Of a stretch of DNA of 64,000 bases, positions 1-9,080 are shown in pieces. Location: NCBI GenBank assembly GCA_028692395.1, contig JAQUXP010000002.1, forward strand, positions 62,001 through 126,000. The letters run 5' to 3'. The notes beneath the pieces were generated by a model. The model was given only the letters and a program-made list of their open reading frames with translations. It was not told where the DNA came from and did no database searches. The position numbers and the translations under genes are program-made. Numbering within the stretch: the first letter of the stretch is position 1; the number at the start of each line of letters is the position of its first letter. The DNA comes from Lachnospiraceae bacterium (GTDB taxonomy: Bacteria; Bacillota; Clostridia; Lachnospirales; Lachnospiraceae).

Positions 1-15
1 ATCTTAAAAAGAGCA

Positions 16-1320
16 TTGATGACATGGATTGTGTTTTTAATTTTCTGTGTCAATACCTATGAATATCCTCTGATTGTGACGGCACAGTCAGAGGATATCA
101 GACAGGCCGACCTTTATGCAAGGTCGGCCTGTCTGATGGATGGGGAAAGCGGAGCCATATTATATGGAAAAGGTGAGACGATTCCGCTGGCCAACGCCAG
201 TACTACCAAGATTCTGACCTGTATTCTCGCTCTGGAGCAGGGGGATCTGGGGCAGCAGATTGTGGTCAGCGAACGGGCGGCGAAGGCACCGAAGGTACAT
301 CTGGGCGCTCCTGCCGGAAGAAGCTTTCTCCTGCAGGATCTGCTGTATGCCCTGATGCTGGAATCTTATAATGATGCCGCCATTATGGTGGCAGAGGGCG
401 TTGCAGGTTCGGTGGAGGAGTTTGCAAAACGTATGAATACGCTGGCAGGTGACATCGGATGTCAGGATACGTACTTTATCACGCCAAATGGACTGGATGA
501 CAAGGATGATTTCGGAATCCATCACACTACAGCATCGGATCTCGCATTAATCATGCGTTACTGCATCAACATTTCCGAAAAAAGAGACCAGTTTCTTACG
601 ATTACAGAGACGCCCTCCTACAGCTTTTGGGATTGTGAAAACAAACAGTTATATAATTGCTCCAATCACAATGCCTTTCTTGGCATGATGGAAGGAGCCA
701 TCAGCGGAAAAACCGGTTTTACTGCAGATGCAGGCTACTGTTATGTTGGAGCCTTAAGAAGGGATGGAAAATGCCTGATCGTGTCTCTACTGGCCTGTGG
801 ATGGCCCAATAATAAAGCCTATAAGTGGTCTGATACCAGGAAACTGATGACCTACGGACTGGAAAATTTTGAAAAGAAAGAATTGTTTGAGGAGGATCTG
901 CTGCCGGGAAAAATTCCGGTTCTTAAGGGACAATATCAGCCGCCCCAAAGCAGCGCAAGTGTGGGACTGCAGTATGAGCAGGGAGACAGTATGAAAAAGG
1001 TGAGCATGCTCATAAAGAAGGATGCAAAGATTTCCGTGGAAAAAAAACTTCCCCAGGTGCTGGAAGCACCAGTAAAAGCAGGAACACCGGTTGGAGAAAT
1101 CAGTTACTACTGCGGGACGAAAAAGCTGGCTGGCTATCCGGTATCCACAGACGCTGATGTGCCACGGATTAACTATGCCTGGTGCCTGAAAAAAGTATCC
1201 TACTGTTTCTTTACCAGGCCGGATATTCGTGCTATACTATCTGTAAATATCCTAAAAGGAGATCCTACCTATGAATCAGGCATTACATCTGTTATTAAAA
1301 GCACTGTCAGATCCGGATGA
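16..1320 (+). CDS. D-alanyl-D-alanine carboxypeptidase (serine-type, DacF-like PBP5 family)
   Basis: N-terminal hydrophobic segment; STTK (SxxK), SYN (SxN) and KTG motifs in order. Confidence 0.9.
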   Translation: MMTWIVFLIFCVNTYEYPLIVTAQSEDIRQADLYARSACLMDGESGAILYGKGETIPLANASTTKILTCILALEQGDLGQQIVVSERAAKAPKVHLGAPAGRSFLLQDLLYALMLESYNDAAIMVAEGVAGSVEEFAKRMNTLAGDIGCQDTYFITPNGLDDKDDFGIHHTTASDLALIMRYCINISEKRDQFLTITETPSYSFWDCENKQLYNCSNHNAFLGMMEGAISGKTGFTADAGYCYVGALRRDGKCLIVSLLACGWPNNKAYKWSDTRKLMTYGLENFEKKELFEEDLLPGKIPVLKGQYQPPQSSASVGLQYEQGDSMKKVSMLIKKDAKISVEKKLPQVLEAPVKAGTPVGEISYYCGTKKLAGYPVSTDADVPRINYAWCLKKVSYCFFTRPDIRAILSVNILKGDPTYESGITSVIKSTVRSG

Positions 1321-2272
1321 GCATCTGGATGTTACCAAATCAAGGCAGCTGATGAATCTGAAAGCCTTTGATCCTTTGAAGCCTCTGTACCTGACGAGAG
1401 ATGAAACTGCAGAAGTGGATGACCATATGATATCCTATCGCATCTATTTTCCACATGAAGATGCCAGCATGGCAGCGAAGATTGACAGAGGGACAGAACG
1501 CAGGCAGTCAGTCCTCTATCCTGTTATTTTTTATATTCATGGTGGTGGATTTTCTACGGAAAGTGTGGAAAGCTATAATAAGATCTGCTGGAATCTTTCC
1601 AGGAGAACCGGACATATTGTGGCTGCCATTGACTATCCCCTGGCACCGGAACATCGTTTTCCGGTGCAGATCCAGGAATGCTATTCCCTGGCAAAAGCAC
1701 TGTATCAGAATCAGACTGTGATACCGGTTGATCCGGAGAAGTTCATCATCATGGGTGACAGTGCCGGTGGAAACCTTACGGCGGCGGTCTGCCAGATGGC
1801 AAGAGACAAAAAGGAGTTTCTGCCCAAACGTCAGATCTTGATTTATCCCTGCGTGAATAATGATTACTCGGAAAACAGTCCCTTTCCCTCTGTGATGGAA
1901 AACGGACGAGACTATCTGCTCACAAGATTGAATATGGTTGATTATCTTGACTTCTATCAAGGCAAGGCAGAGGACCGGCAGAATCCGTATTTTGCCCCTC
2001 TCATGGCAGAGGACTACAGCGGACTTCCGGATGCCCTTGTGATCACCGGCGAATTCGACCCTCTGCGGGATGAGGGAGAAGAGTATGCAAGGCGGATGCG
2101 TGAGGCTGGCGTGTCAGTGGAACATCACAGAATTTCGGACGCCATCCATGGATTTTTCCTGCTTCCCACACATTATCCTTCTGTTCGGGAGACTTATGAA
2201 TACATAAATGAATTTCTAAGTGAGGTGGATAGCAGTGTTTCAAACGAGGAAAACCAATTGGAGAACGCTTGA
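1271..2272 (+). CDS. alpha/beta hydrolase (HSL/esterase-lipase type)
   Basis: HGGGF oxyanion motif, GDSAGG nucleophile elbow, C-terminal D...H (DAIHGF). Confidence 0.9.
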   Translation: MNQALHLLLKALSDPDEHLDVTKSRQLMNLKAFDPLKPLYLTRDETAEVDDHMISYRIYFPHEDASMAAKIDRGTERRQSVLYPVIFYIHGGGFSTESVESYNKICWNLSRRTGHIVAAIDYPLAPEHRFPVQIQECYSLAKALYQNQTVIPVDPEKFIIMGDSAGGNLTAAVCQMARDKKEFLPKRQILIYPCVNNDYSENSPFPSVMENGRDYLLTRLNMVDYLDFYQGKAEDRQNPYFAPLMAEDYSGLPDALVITGEFDPLRDEGEEYARRMREAGVSVEHHRISDAIHGFFLLPTHYPSVRETYEYINEFLSEVDSSVSNEENQLENA

Positions 2273-4076
2273 GAATACAGCCAAGATATTTCCGGCAACC
2301 AGTGGGAGAGAGGATGAACGGGTCTTTCGTTTTGCCTGTGAACTGATAGAAGAGATAGACTGCGAAGCTCTTCAGAAAGCACTTGACCAGACAGTGAAGG
2401 ATTATCCCATGTTTCTGTGTGTGCTGCGCAAAGGTCTTTTCTGGAACTATCTGGAGGAGTCTGCTCTTCACCCGGTAGTGGAGGAGGAACAGCGTCTGCC
2501 CTGCAGTGCTCTGTATGTGCGGGATCAGAAAAATCTGCTGTTTCAGGTATCCTATTACAAAAAGAGAATTAATTTTGAAACCTATCATGCCCTGACAGAC
2601 GGGACAGGTGCACTTCATTTTCTGCAGCGGCTGATCTATCATTATCTGCACCTGCTGCATCCGGATACAGTTGCGGCAGGTGCCATCCTGGAAAGCATCA
2701 GTTCTTCCCAGGATGATCAGATGGAGGATGGATTTGAAAAGTATTACGGAAGCGAAGAAAATGCAGACGATATTCCAAAGTACAAGTCCTATCAGTTTAA
2801 GTATCGTCATAAGCTGCAGCGAAGACTGAAGCTCTATGAGGGAATTATTCCCACCTCGCAGATTCTGAAAGCTGCAAGAGAAAGGCATACTACGGTTACC
2901 GTGCTTCTGACTGCCGTATACCTTTGTGCCATAGCAAAGGACATGAAGGTACGGCAGAAAAAGCGTCCTGTGGCACTGATGGTTCCGGTAAATCTCCGAA
3001 GTTATTTTCCTTCAGAATCCATGCGGAATTTTTTTGGATGGATTGATGTGGGGTATGATTTTGGAACTCAGCCCCAGGATCTGGAAAGTGTGATTGCCTA
3101 TGTTTCTGAGTTTTTCAAGAAGGAACTGCAGCAGTCACGTATTGCAGCCCGGATGAATAATCTGATCAAGTTTGAAAAGAATCCCATTGTCAGGATTCTT
3201 CCGTTAGAGCTGAAAACATTATTTATGAAACTGGGTGCCAGATTTTCCAGTGGCGATGACACGGCGGCCTTTTCCAATATCGGAAGAATCACCATGTCAG
3301 AGGCATGCGGTGCTTATATCGATTTTTTTGAGTTTTATACTACAACCCCTTCCATGGAACTTTGTATGTGTTCCTTTGAGGAAAAGATGACCTTGTCTTT
3401 TACCTCGGCTTATGAAACTTCCAAGGTGGAACGGAATTTTTTCTCGATTCTGGAAAACATGGGAATTGAGGTGGAAAAAGTAGCGGGAGCAGATGCTCCG
3501 GTCATGGAAGAGAGATTCCCGGATGTTACAAAACGAAATCAAACCCATGATTTCTGGTATCAGCTCTTTTCCTTCGCAAGCATTGCCCTGGTAGTATTAA
3601 GCGTTATGCTGAACTGGATCGTGACACCTGAAAACCTCTGGTCACATTATGTGGCTGGCGGGACGCTGACGGCATGGATCGTGACTACAGTAGGGTATCG
3701 AAAACGGAGAAATCTACTGAAGAATGCACTTTGGCAGCTGATTCTGATCAGCAGCGGTCTGATTCTGTGGGATTATGCTACCGGCTGGAGGGGCTGGTCA
3801 CTGGATATTGCCCTTCCCTCAGCGATTATTCTTACCCTTGCTGCCATGGGTATCATCGTGGCATGCTTTGGGATGGATTCTCCGGATTATATGATCTACA
3901 TTCTGATCTGTACTATGATGGGTTTTTTGCCATTATTGCTGAAGCTTTTCCATCTGATCCAGTTTCAGATTCCTACTATTATCTGTGCCGGAATCAGTTT
4001 GATTTCACTGGCAGCCGTACTGATCTTTCAGTGGTCAGCGGTGAAAAGTGAACTGACCAAGAAATTCCATATATAG
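2220..4076 (+). CDS. condensation/WS-DGAT/alcohol-acetyltransferase-like protein with C-terminal multi-TM domain
   Basis: HALTDG (HxxxDG) acyltransferase motif; about 170 aa hydrophobic C-terminus; start overlaps the upstream hydrolase, exact start uncertain. Confidence 0.75.
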   Translation: MRWIAVFQTRKTNWRTLENTAKIFPATSGREDERVFRFACELIEEIDCEALQKALDQTVKDYPMFLCVLRKGLFWNYLEESALHPVVEEEQRLPCSALYVRDQKNLLFQVSYYKKRINFETYHALTDGTGALHFLQRLIYHYLHLLHPDTVAAGAILESISSSQDDQMEDGFEKYYGSEENADDIPKYKSYQFKYRHKLQRRLKLYEGIIPTSQILKAARERHTTVTVLLTAVYLCAIAKDMKVRQKKRPVALMVPVNLRSYFPSESMRNFFGWIDVGYDFGTQPQDLESVIAYVSEFFKKELQQSRIAARMNNLIKFEKNPIVRILPLELKTLFMKLGARFSSGDDTAAFSNIGRITMSEACGAYIDFFEFYTTTPSMELCMCSFEEKMTLSFTSAYETSKVERNFFSILENMGIEVEKVAGADAPVMEERFPDVTKRNQTHDFWYQLFSFASIALVVLSVMLNWIVTPENLWSHYVAGGTLTAWIVTTVGYRKRRNLLKNALWQLILISSGLILWDYATGWRGWSLDIALPSAIILTLAAMGIIVACFGMDSPDYMIYILICTMMGFLPLLLKLFHLIQFQIPTIICAGISLISLAAVLIFQWSAVKSELTKKFHI

Positions 4077-4087
4077 TCAGAATTTAT

Positions 4088-4332
4088 GGAGCTGTCGCTC
4101 TTCGGTGGCCGCAAGTCCCCCTCTGAGGCCTGAACACGGTTTCGAAGTCCAAGAGTATAAAAAAAAACAACCGATTTTGCTAAAATCATAAGAAATCATC
4201 ATAAACTCGCTGCGCTCAGACAGTATGCTGATTTCTTATAACGCAAAATCGGTTGTTTTGGTATACTTAGGACTTCTGCAAATGTGTTCAGGCCTCATAG
4301 GCGACTTGCGGCCACCGAAGTGCGACAGCTCC
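4088..4332 (+). repeat. long imperfect hairpin element, copy A (about 245 nt, followed by T6)
   Basis: Arms ggagctgtcgc-cttcggtggccgcaagtc...tgaggcctgaacac are near-perfect reverse complements of 4280-4332; perfect 16-bp inner helix 4164-4179/4244-4259; apical helix 4188-4203/4224-4239; homologous to 15681-15919. Confidence 0.9.
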
Positions 4333-4415
4333 TTTTTTGGGGGGATTCGATGGCTATCGGGGAATTGTTTATAAAAATTTTCGTATTTTTTTGTATATTT
4401 ATAATAAAAAAAGGG

Positions 4416-4444
4416 TTGCCATATTTCACCAATACGTATAAAAT
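4416..4444 (+). promoter_or_regulatory. promoter of the marR-ABC operon
   Basis: TTGCCA (4416-4421), 17 bp, TAAAAT (4439-4444). Confidence 0.6.
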
Positions 4445-4445
4445 A

Positions 4446-4461
4446 AGTTAGACGACTAACT
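4446..4461 (+). promoter_or_regulatory. probable MarR operator (autoregulation)
   Basis: Perfect inverted repeat AGTTAG-ACGA-CTAACT just downstream of the -10 box and upstream of the marR RBS. Confidence 0.65.
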
Positions 4462-4475
4462 AAAGGAGGAGACCA

Positions 4476-4976
4476 TTGGATTATAACGGAGAAAATGCCG
4501 GGGAGAAAGAGACTGTTCAGCGATGTCTGATGCATATCGTCCACAGCTATACAGCGATATTATTTAGGCAGCTTTCGGAGTATGAGCTTTATCCGGGACA
4601 GATACCGGTGATTATGATTGTTGAAAATCACGACGGATTAAGCCAGAGTGAAATCTGCCAAAAACTGCATATTAAGGCTTCCACAGTTGCAGTTTCCATG
4701 AAAAGGATGGAGAAGAAGGGACTGATTTGCAGGAAGGCAGATGATAAGGATCAGCGTATTACAAGAGTTTATGCTACGGATCAGCTTCATATGATGCATG
4801 ACAGAATTAAGGCACTGGTGAAAGAGGATGAGGAACTGATGCTGAAAGGATTTACAGAGGAGGAAGTCTGTCTTTTGGATGGATTACTGAATCGACTGCT
4901 TGGAAATCTGGAGGTTTTCCAGCCGTCCTGCTGCAGGTCAGACAGAAAAGAAAGAATGAGGAGTAATAAGTTATGA
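4476..4976 (+). CDS. MarR-family transcriptional regulator
   Basis: wHTH pattern (LSQSEICQKLHIKASTVAVSMKRMEKKGLICRKADDKDQRITRVY); TTG start behind aaaggagga. Confidence 0.9.
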   Translation: MDYNGENAGEKETVQRCLMHIVHSYTAILFRQLSEYELYPGQIPVIMIVENHDGLSQSEICQKLHIKASTVAVSMKRMEKKGLICRKADDKDQRITRVYATDQLHMMHDRIKALVKEDEELMLKGFTEEEVCLLDGLLNRLLGNLEVFQPSCCRSDRKERMRSNKL

Positions 4977-7078
4977 TAAAAATGTTTCGATACCTGAAAA
5001 AAAGCGCAGGCTATATTGTCATTATTATTGCGCTTTTATTTATTCAGGCGTATTGTGATCTGGCATTGCCGTCTTATACGTCTAAGATTGTAGATACCGG
5101 TATTCAGCAAAAGGGTGTAGAGGATGCTGTTCCGGATCAGATTAGAAAAGATTCTATGGATGCACTGCTGCTTTTGATGCCCCAAAAAGAGCAGACAGCT
5201 GTGACGGATGCCTATACCTTAAAAACTGATATGTATCAGCGCAATACCTTGACAAAAAAAGAACGGGAAAAGATTAATCAGTCAATGGCAAAGGCTATGC
5301 TGATGGTGACCGGCATGAAAGAGCAGGGCGTGGATATCAGTACGATTCCACCGGAGCAGATTCAGCAGATGCTTCCTCAGATGGAGGATAAGATTGATGC
5401 CCTGTCAGACAGTATTGTCACTCAGGCTGCCGTAGCTTATGTGCAGGCAGAATATGAGGCACAGGGACTGAATATCGATACAATTCAGACAAACTATGTA
5501 CTGCATTCCGGACTTTCCATGTTGGGAGTTGCGGCGCTTGCCATGCTGGCGGCAGTTTTGGTAACCTTCCTTGCCAGCCGTGTGGCAGCAAGCCTTGGAC
5601 GTTCCCTGAGAAATCATGTGTTTGAGCAGGTATTAAGCTTTTCCAGCCATGAGATGAACCAGTATTCCACTGCTTCTTTGATTACCAGAAGTACCAATGA
5701 TATCCAGCAGGTTCAGATGTTTATGACGATGCTCTTTCGTATTGTCCTCTATGCACCGATTTTGGGAATTGGAGGTATCATACGGGTACTGCAGACGGAA
5801 AGCTCTATGACCTGGATTCTTGCAATCGGTGTAGCTTTGATTCTTCTTGTAATCCTGGTATTGATGACCGTTGCTATGCCGAAGTTTAAGAAGCTGCAAA
5901 GCCTTATTGACCGGCTGAATCTGGTAATGAGGGAGATTCTTACAGGACTTCCGGTAATCCGTGCATTTTCCACAGAAAAGCATGAGGAAGAGCGTTTTGA
6001 AAAAGCCAATCAGGATCTGACAAAGACAAACCTGTTTGTAAATCGCTGTATGACCTTTATGATGCCGATTATGATGCTGATTATGAATGGTCTGACTGTG
6101 CTAATTGTCTTCTCCGGTGCGCATTCCATCGATGCCGGAAGCCTGCAGGTAGGAGATATGATGGCATTTATTCAGTATGCAATGCAGATTATTATGTCAT
6201 TTTTGATGATTTCCATGGTTTCAGTTATGATGCCCCGTGCCAGTGTATCTGCGAAGCGAATCAATGAGGTACTTGATACGAAGCCCCAGATTCACAGCCC
6301 AAAACAGGCAAAGATCCCAGAGAAAGCAAAATCTGGAGAGATTACCTTTGAGCATGTCAGCTTTTCCTATCCCGGTGCAGAGGAGGAAGTACTTACTGAT
6401 ATCAGCTTTACGGCCAGAAAAGGGGAAACTGTTGCATTTATCGGAAGTACCGGATCTGGTAAGAGTACTCTGATCAATCTGATTCCTCGATTTTATGATG
6501 TGACCGCAGGACGTATTCTGATTGATGGTGTAGATATCCGTGATATGGATCTGAAGGATCTGAGAAGCCGTCTTGGCTATGTACCGCAAAAGGGTGTGCT
6601 TTTCTCAGGAGACATCTCCTCTAACCTGCGTTTTGGTAAGGAAGATGCCAGCCAGGCAGAACTGGAGAAGGCAGCAGAGGTTGCTCAGTCTCTTGACTTT
6701 ATTGAAGAAAAAGAAGAAAAGTTTGATTCTCCTATCGCTCAGGGCGGAACGAATGTTTCCGGCGGCCAGAAGCAGCGTCTCTCCATCGCCAGAGCGATTG
6801 TGAAGAATCCGGAGATCTACATTTTCGATGACAGTTTTTCTGCTTTGGACTATAAAACAGATGCAGCCCTTCGAAAAGCCTTAAAGCAGTATACAAGGGA
6901 TGCCACTTCCCTGATTGTTGCACAGCGAATCAGCACGATTCTGCAGGCAGATCAGATACTGGTGTTAAATGACGGTGTTGTAGCAGGCAGCGGTACTCAT
7001 AAGGAACTGATGAAGACCTGTGAGGTATATCAGCAGATTGCAAAATCCCAGTTGTCAGAGGAGGAACTGAACGTATGA
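4973..7078 (+). CDS. ABC exporter subunit 1 (TMD-NBD fusion)
   Basis: Walker A GSTGSGKST, signature VSGGQKQRL, Walker B IFDDSFSALD; overlaps marR stop. Confidence 0.93.
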   Translation: MIKMFRYLKKSAGYIVIIIALLFIQAYCDLALPSYTSKIVDTGIQQKGVEDAVPDQIRKDSMDALLLLMPQKEQTAVTDAYTLKTDMYQRNTLTKKEREKINQSMAKAMLMVTGMKEQGVDISTIPPEQIQQMLPQMEDKIDALSDSIVTQAAVAYVQAEYEAQGLNIDTIQTNYVLHSGLSMLGVAALAMLAAVLVTFLASRVAASLGRSLRNHVFEQVLSFSSHEMNQYSTASLITRSTNDIQQVQMFMTMLFRIVLYAPILGIGGIIRVLQTESSMTWILAIGVALILLVILVLMTVAMPKFKKLQSLIDRLNLVMREILTGLPVIRAFSTEKHEEERFEKANQDLTKTNLFVNRCMTFMMPIMMLIMNGLTVLIVFSGAHSIDAGSLQVGDMMAFIQYAMQIIMSFLMISMVSVMMPRASVSAKRINEVLDTKPQIHSPKQAKIPEKAKSGEITFEHVSFSYPGAEEEVLTDISFTARKGETVAFIGSTGSGKSTLINLIPRFYDVTAGRILIDGVDIRDMDLKDLRSRLGYVPQKGVLFSGDISSNLRFGKEDASQAELEKAAEVAQSLDFIEEKEEKFDSPIAQGGTNVSGGQKQRLSIARAIVKNPEIYIFDDSFSALDYKTDAALRKALKQYTRDATSLIVAQRISTILQADQILVLNDGVVAGSGTHKELMKTCEVYQQIAKSQLSEEELNV

Positions 7079-8916
7079 GTGAACCAAGAAAAAGAAGAGC
7101 AGGCGGATTCGGACCTCACGGCGGCGGACGTGTCGTAGAGAAGCCGAAAAATTTGAAGGGCTCTTTACTGAAAATAGCAAAATACATCTCAAAATATAAA
7201 TTCAGACTTTTTATTATGTTTATCTGTGCAATTGCAGGAACCATATTCTCAATTGTAGGACCTAAGATTCTTGGAAAAGCCACCACTGAGCTTTTTAATG
7301 GTCTGGTGGCAAAGGTAAATGGTACCGGAGGCATCGACTTTGGAAAAATCGGTGCAATTCTGCTCTGGGTGCTGGGACTCTATGTAGTCAGCGCATTATT
7401 TTCCTTTGTGCAGGGTCTGATTATGACCGGAATCTCCAACGATGTGGGATATTCCATGCGCCGTGACATCTCTAAGAAGATTCACCGGATGCCGATGAAA
7501 TACTTTGAGAGCAGAACCTACGGAGAAGTGCTTTCCCGTGTCACCAATGATGTAGATACCCTGCAGCAGGGACTGAATCAGAGTATTACGCAGCTGATTA
7601 CCTCCGTGACCACCCTGATTGGTGTGTTTATTATGATGCTGTCCATCAATGTCTGGATGACCCTGTGTGCACTTTTGATTCTTCCGGTTTCCATGATGAT
7701 TATCGGACAGGTGATGAAGCATTCACAGAAATACTTTAAGGATCAGCAAAACTTCCTGGGCGATGTAAACGGTCAGGTGGAGGAGGTTTACTCCGGACAG
7801 AATGTGGTAAAGGCTTTTAATAAAGAAGAGGATGTCATGCATACCTTTCAACAGTCGAATGATAAGCTGTATGATTCTGCATGGCGCTCCCAGTTTTTCT
7901 CTGGAATGATGATGCCGATTATGAGCTTTGTGGGAAATATCGGTTATGTAATGGTTGCTCTGCTGGGTGGCTTTCTGGTTATTAAAAATGCCATCGAGGT
8001 AGGAGATATCCAGTCATTTTTCCAGTATATCAAGAGCTTTACCCAGCCGATTCAGCAGATTGCGCAGGTTTCAAATATGCTTCAGTCCTCTGCAGCAGCA
8101 GGAGAGCGTGTGTTTGAATTCCTGGAGGAAGAGGAAGAAGAACAGTTTGCCGAGCATGCAGTTTCTATAGAAGGAATGACTGGAGATGTGACTTTTGATC
8201 ATGTAAGCTTTGGCTATGATGAGAATCAGATTATTGTCCATGACTTTTCTTCTCATGCAGAGCCGGGACAGAAGATCGCCATCGTGGGACCTACCGGTGC
8301 CGGAAAAACAACCATGGTAAAACTTCTCATGCGTTTCTATGATGTCAATACCGGAGAGATCCGAATTGACGGACATAATATCAAAGATTTTAACCGAAGT
8401 GAGCTTCGGGAAATGTTTGGTATGGTATTGCAGGACACCTGGCTGTTCTCCGGAACGATCATGGAAAATATTCGTTATGGAAAGCTTGATGCCACCGATG
8501 AGGAAGTAATAGAGGCAGCCAGGGCGGCGCATGCTTACAAATTTATCATGCAGCAGCCGGATGGTTTCCAGACGATGATGAATGAAGAGTCCAGCAACAT
8601 TTCCCAGGGACAAAAGCAGCTGATTACGATCGCCCGTGCAATCCTGGCAGATAATAATATTCTGATCCTGGACGAAGCGACATCCTCTGTTGATACAAGA
8701 ACAGAGATTCTGATTCAGAAAGCCATGGATCATCTGATGAAGGGAAGAACCAGCTTTGTGATTGCCCACAGACTTTCCACCATCCGGGATGCAGATCTGA
8801 TTCTGGTTATGAAAGACGGAGATATTGTTGAGCAGGGAAATCACGAAACACTGCTGGCAGCCCATGGATTCTATGCGGATCTTTATAACAGCCAGTTCGA
8901 AAAAGTGACTGCGTGA
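7075..8916 (+). CDS. ABC exporter subunit 2 (TMD-NBD fusion)
   Basis: Walker A GPTGAGKTT, signature ISQGQKQLI, Walker B ILDEATSSVD; ATGA overlap with subunit 1. Confidence 0.93.
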   Translation: MSEPRKRRAGGFGPHGGGRVVEKPKNLKGSLLKIAKYISKYKFRLFIMFICAIAGTIFSIVGPKILGKATTELFNGLVAKVNGTGGIDFGKIGAILLWVLGLYVVSALFSFVQGLIMTGISNDVGYSMRRDISKKIHRMPMKYFESRTYGEVLSRVTNDVDTLQQGLNQSITQLITSVTTLIGVFIMMLSINVWMTLCALLILPVSMMIIGQVMKHSQKYFKDQQNFLGDVNGQVEEVYSGQNVVKAFNKEEDVMHTFQQSNDKLYDSAWRSQFFSGMMMPIMSFVGNIGYVMVALLGGFLVIKNAIEVGDIQSFFQYIKSFTQPIQQIAQVSNMLQSSAAAGERVFEFLEEEEEEQFAEHAVSIEGMTGDVTFDHVSFGYDENQIIVHDFSSHAEPGQKIAIVGPTGAGKTTMVKLLMRFYDVNTGEIRIDGHNIKDFNRSELREMFGMVLQDTWLFSGTIMENIRYGKLDATDEEVIEAARAAHAYKFIMQQPDGFQTMMNEESSNISQGQKQLITIARAILADNNILILDEATSSVDTRTEILIQKAMDHLMKGRTSFVIAHRLSTIRDADLILVMKDGDIVEQGNHETLLAAHGFYADLYNSQFEKVTA

Positions 8917-8960
8917 AAAATATAAAAATATAGAAAAAAGAAGAAAAAGAAATCAGAAAG

Positions 8961-8987
8961 GGAATCGCTTTGTGCGGTTCCTTTTTT
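8961..8987 (+). terminator. Rho-independent terminator of ABC operon
   Basis: ggaatcgc-tttgt-gcggttcc followed by T6. Confidence 0.75.
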
Positions 8988-9080
8988 GCTGTTTATGTGT
9001 TATGCTAGAGACTATATGCGGCGATTACGGCAGGAAATGCCAGGATAGCTGCAAAATGAAAAATTCAGGGAGGATTTTAC

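Noticed and set aside
2043-2888. 281-aa minus-strand ORF
   Set aside because: Entirely antisense to the hydrolase/acyltransferase genes; Cys/His/Leu-rich shadow-frame composition, no family motif.
4236-4544. 102-aa minus-strand ORF
   Set aside because: Lies over the right arm of hairpin element A and the marR promoter/operator; no protein features.
8071-8865. 264-aa minus-strand ORF
   Set aside because: Antisense shadow of the ABC exporter NBD; no recognisable domain.
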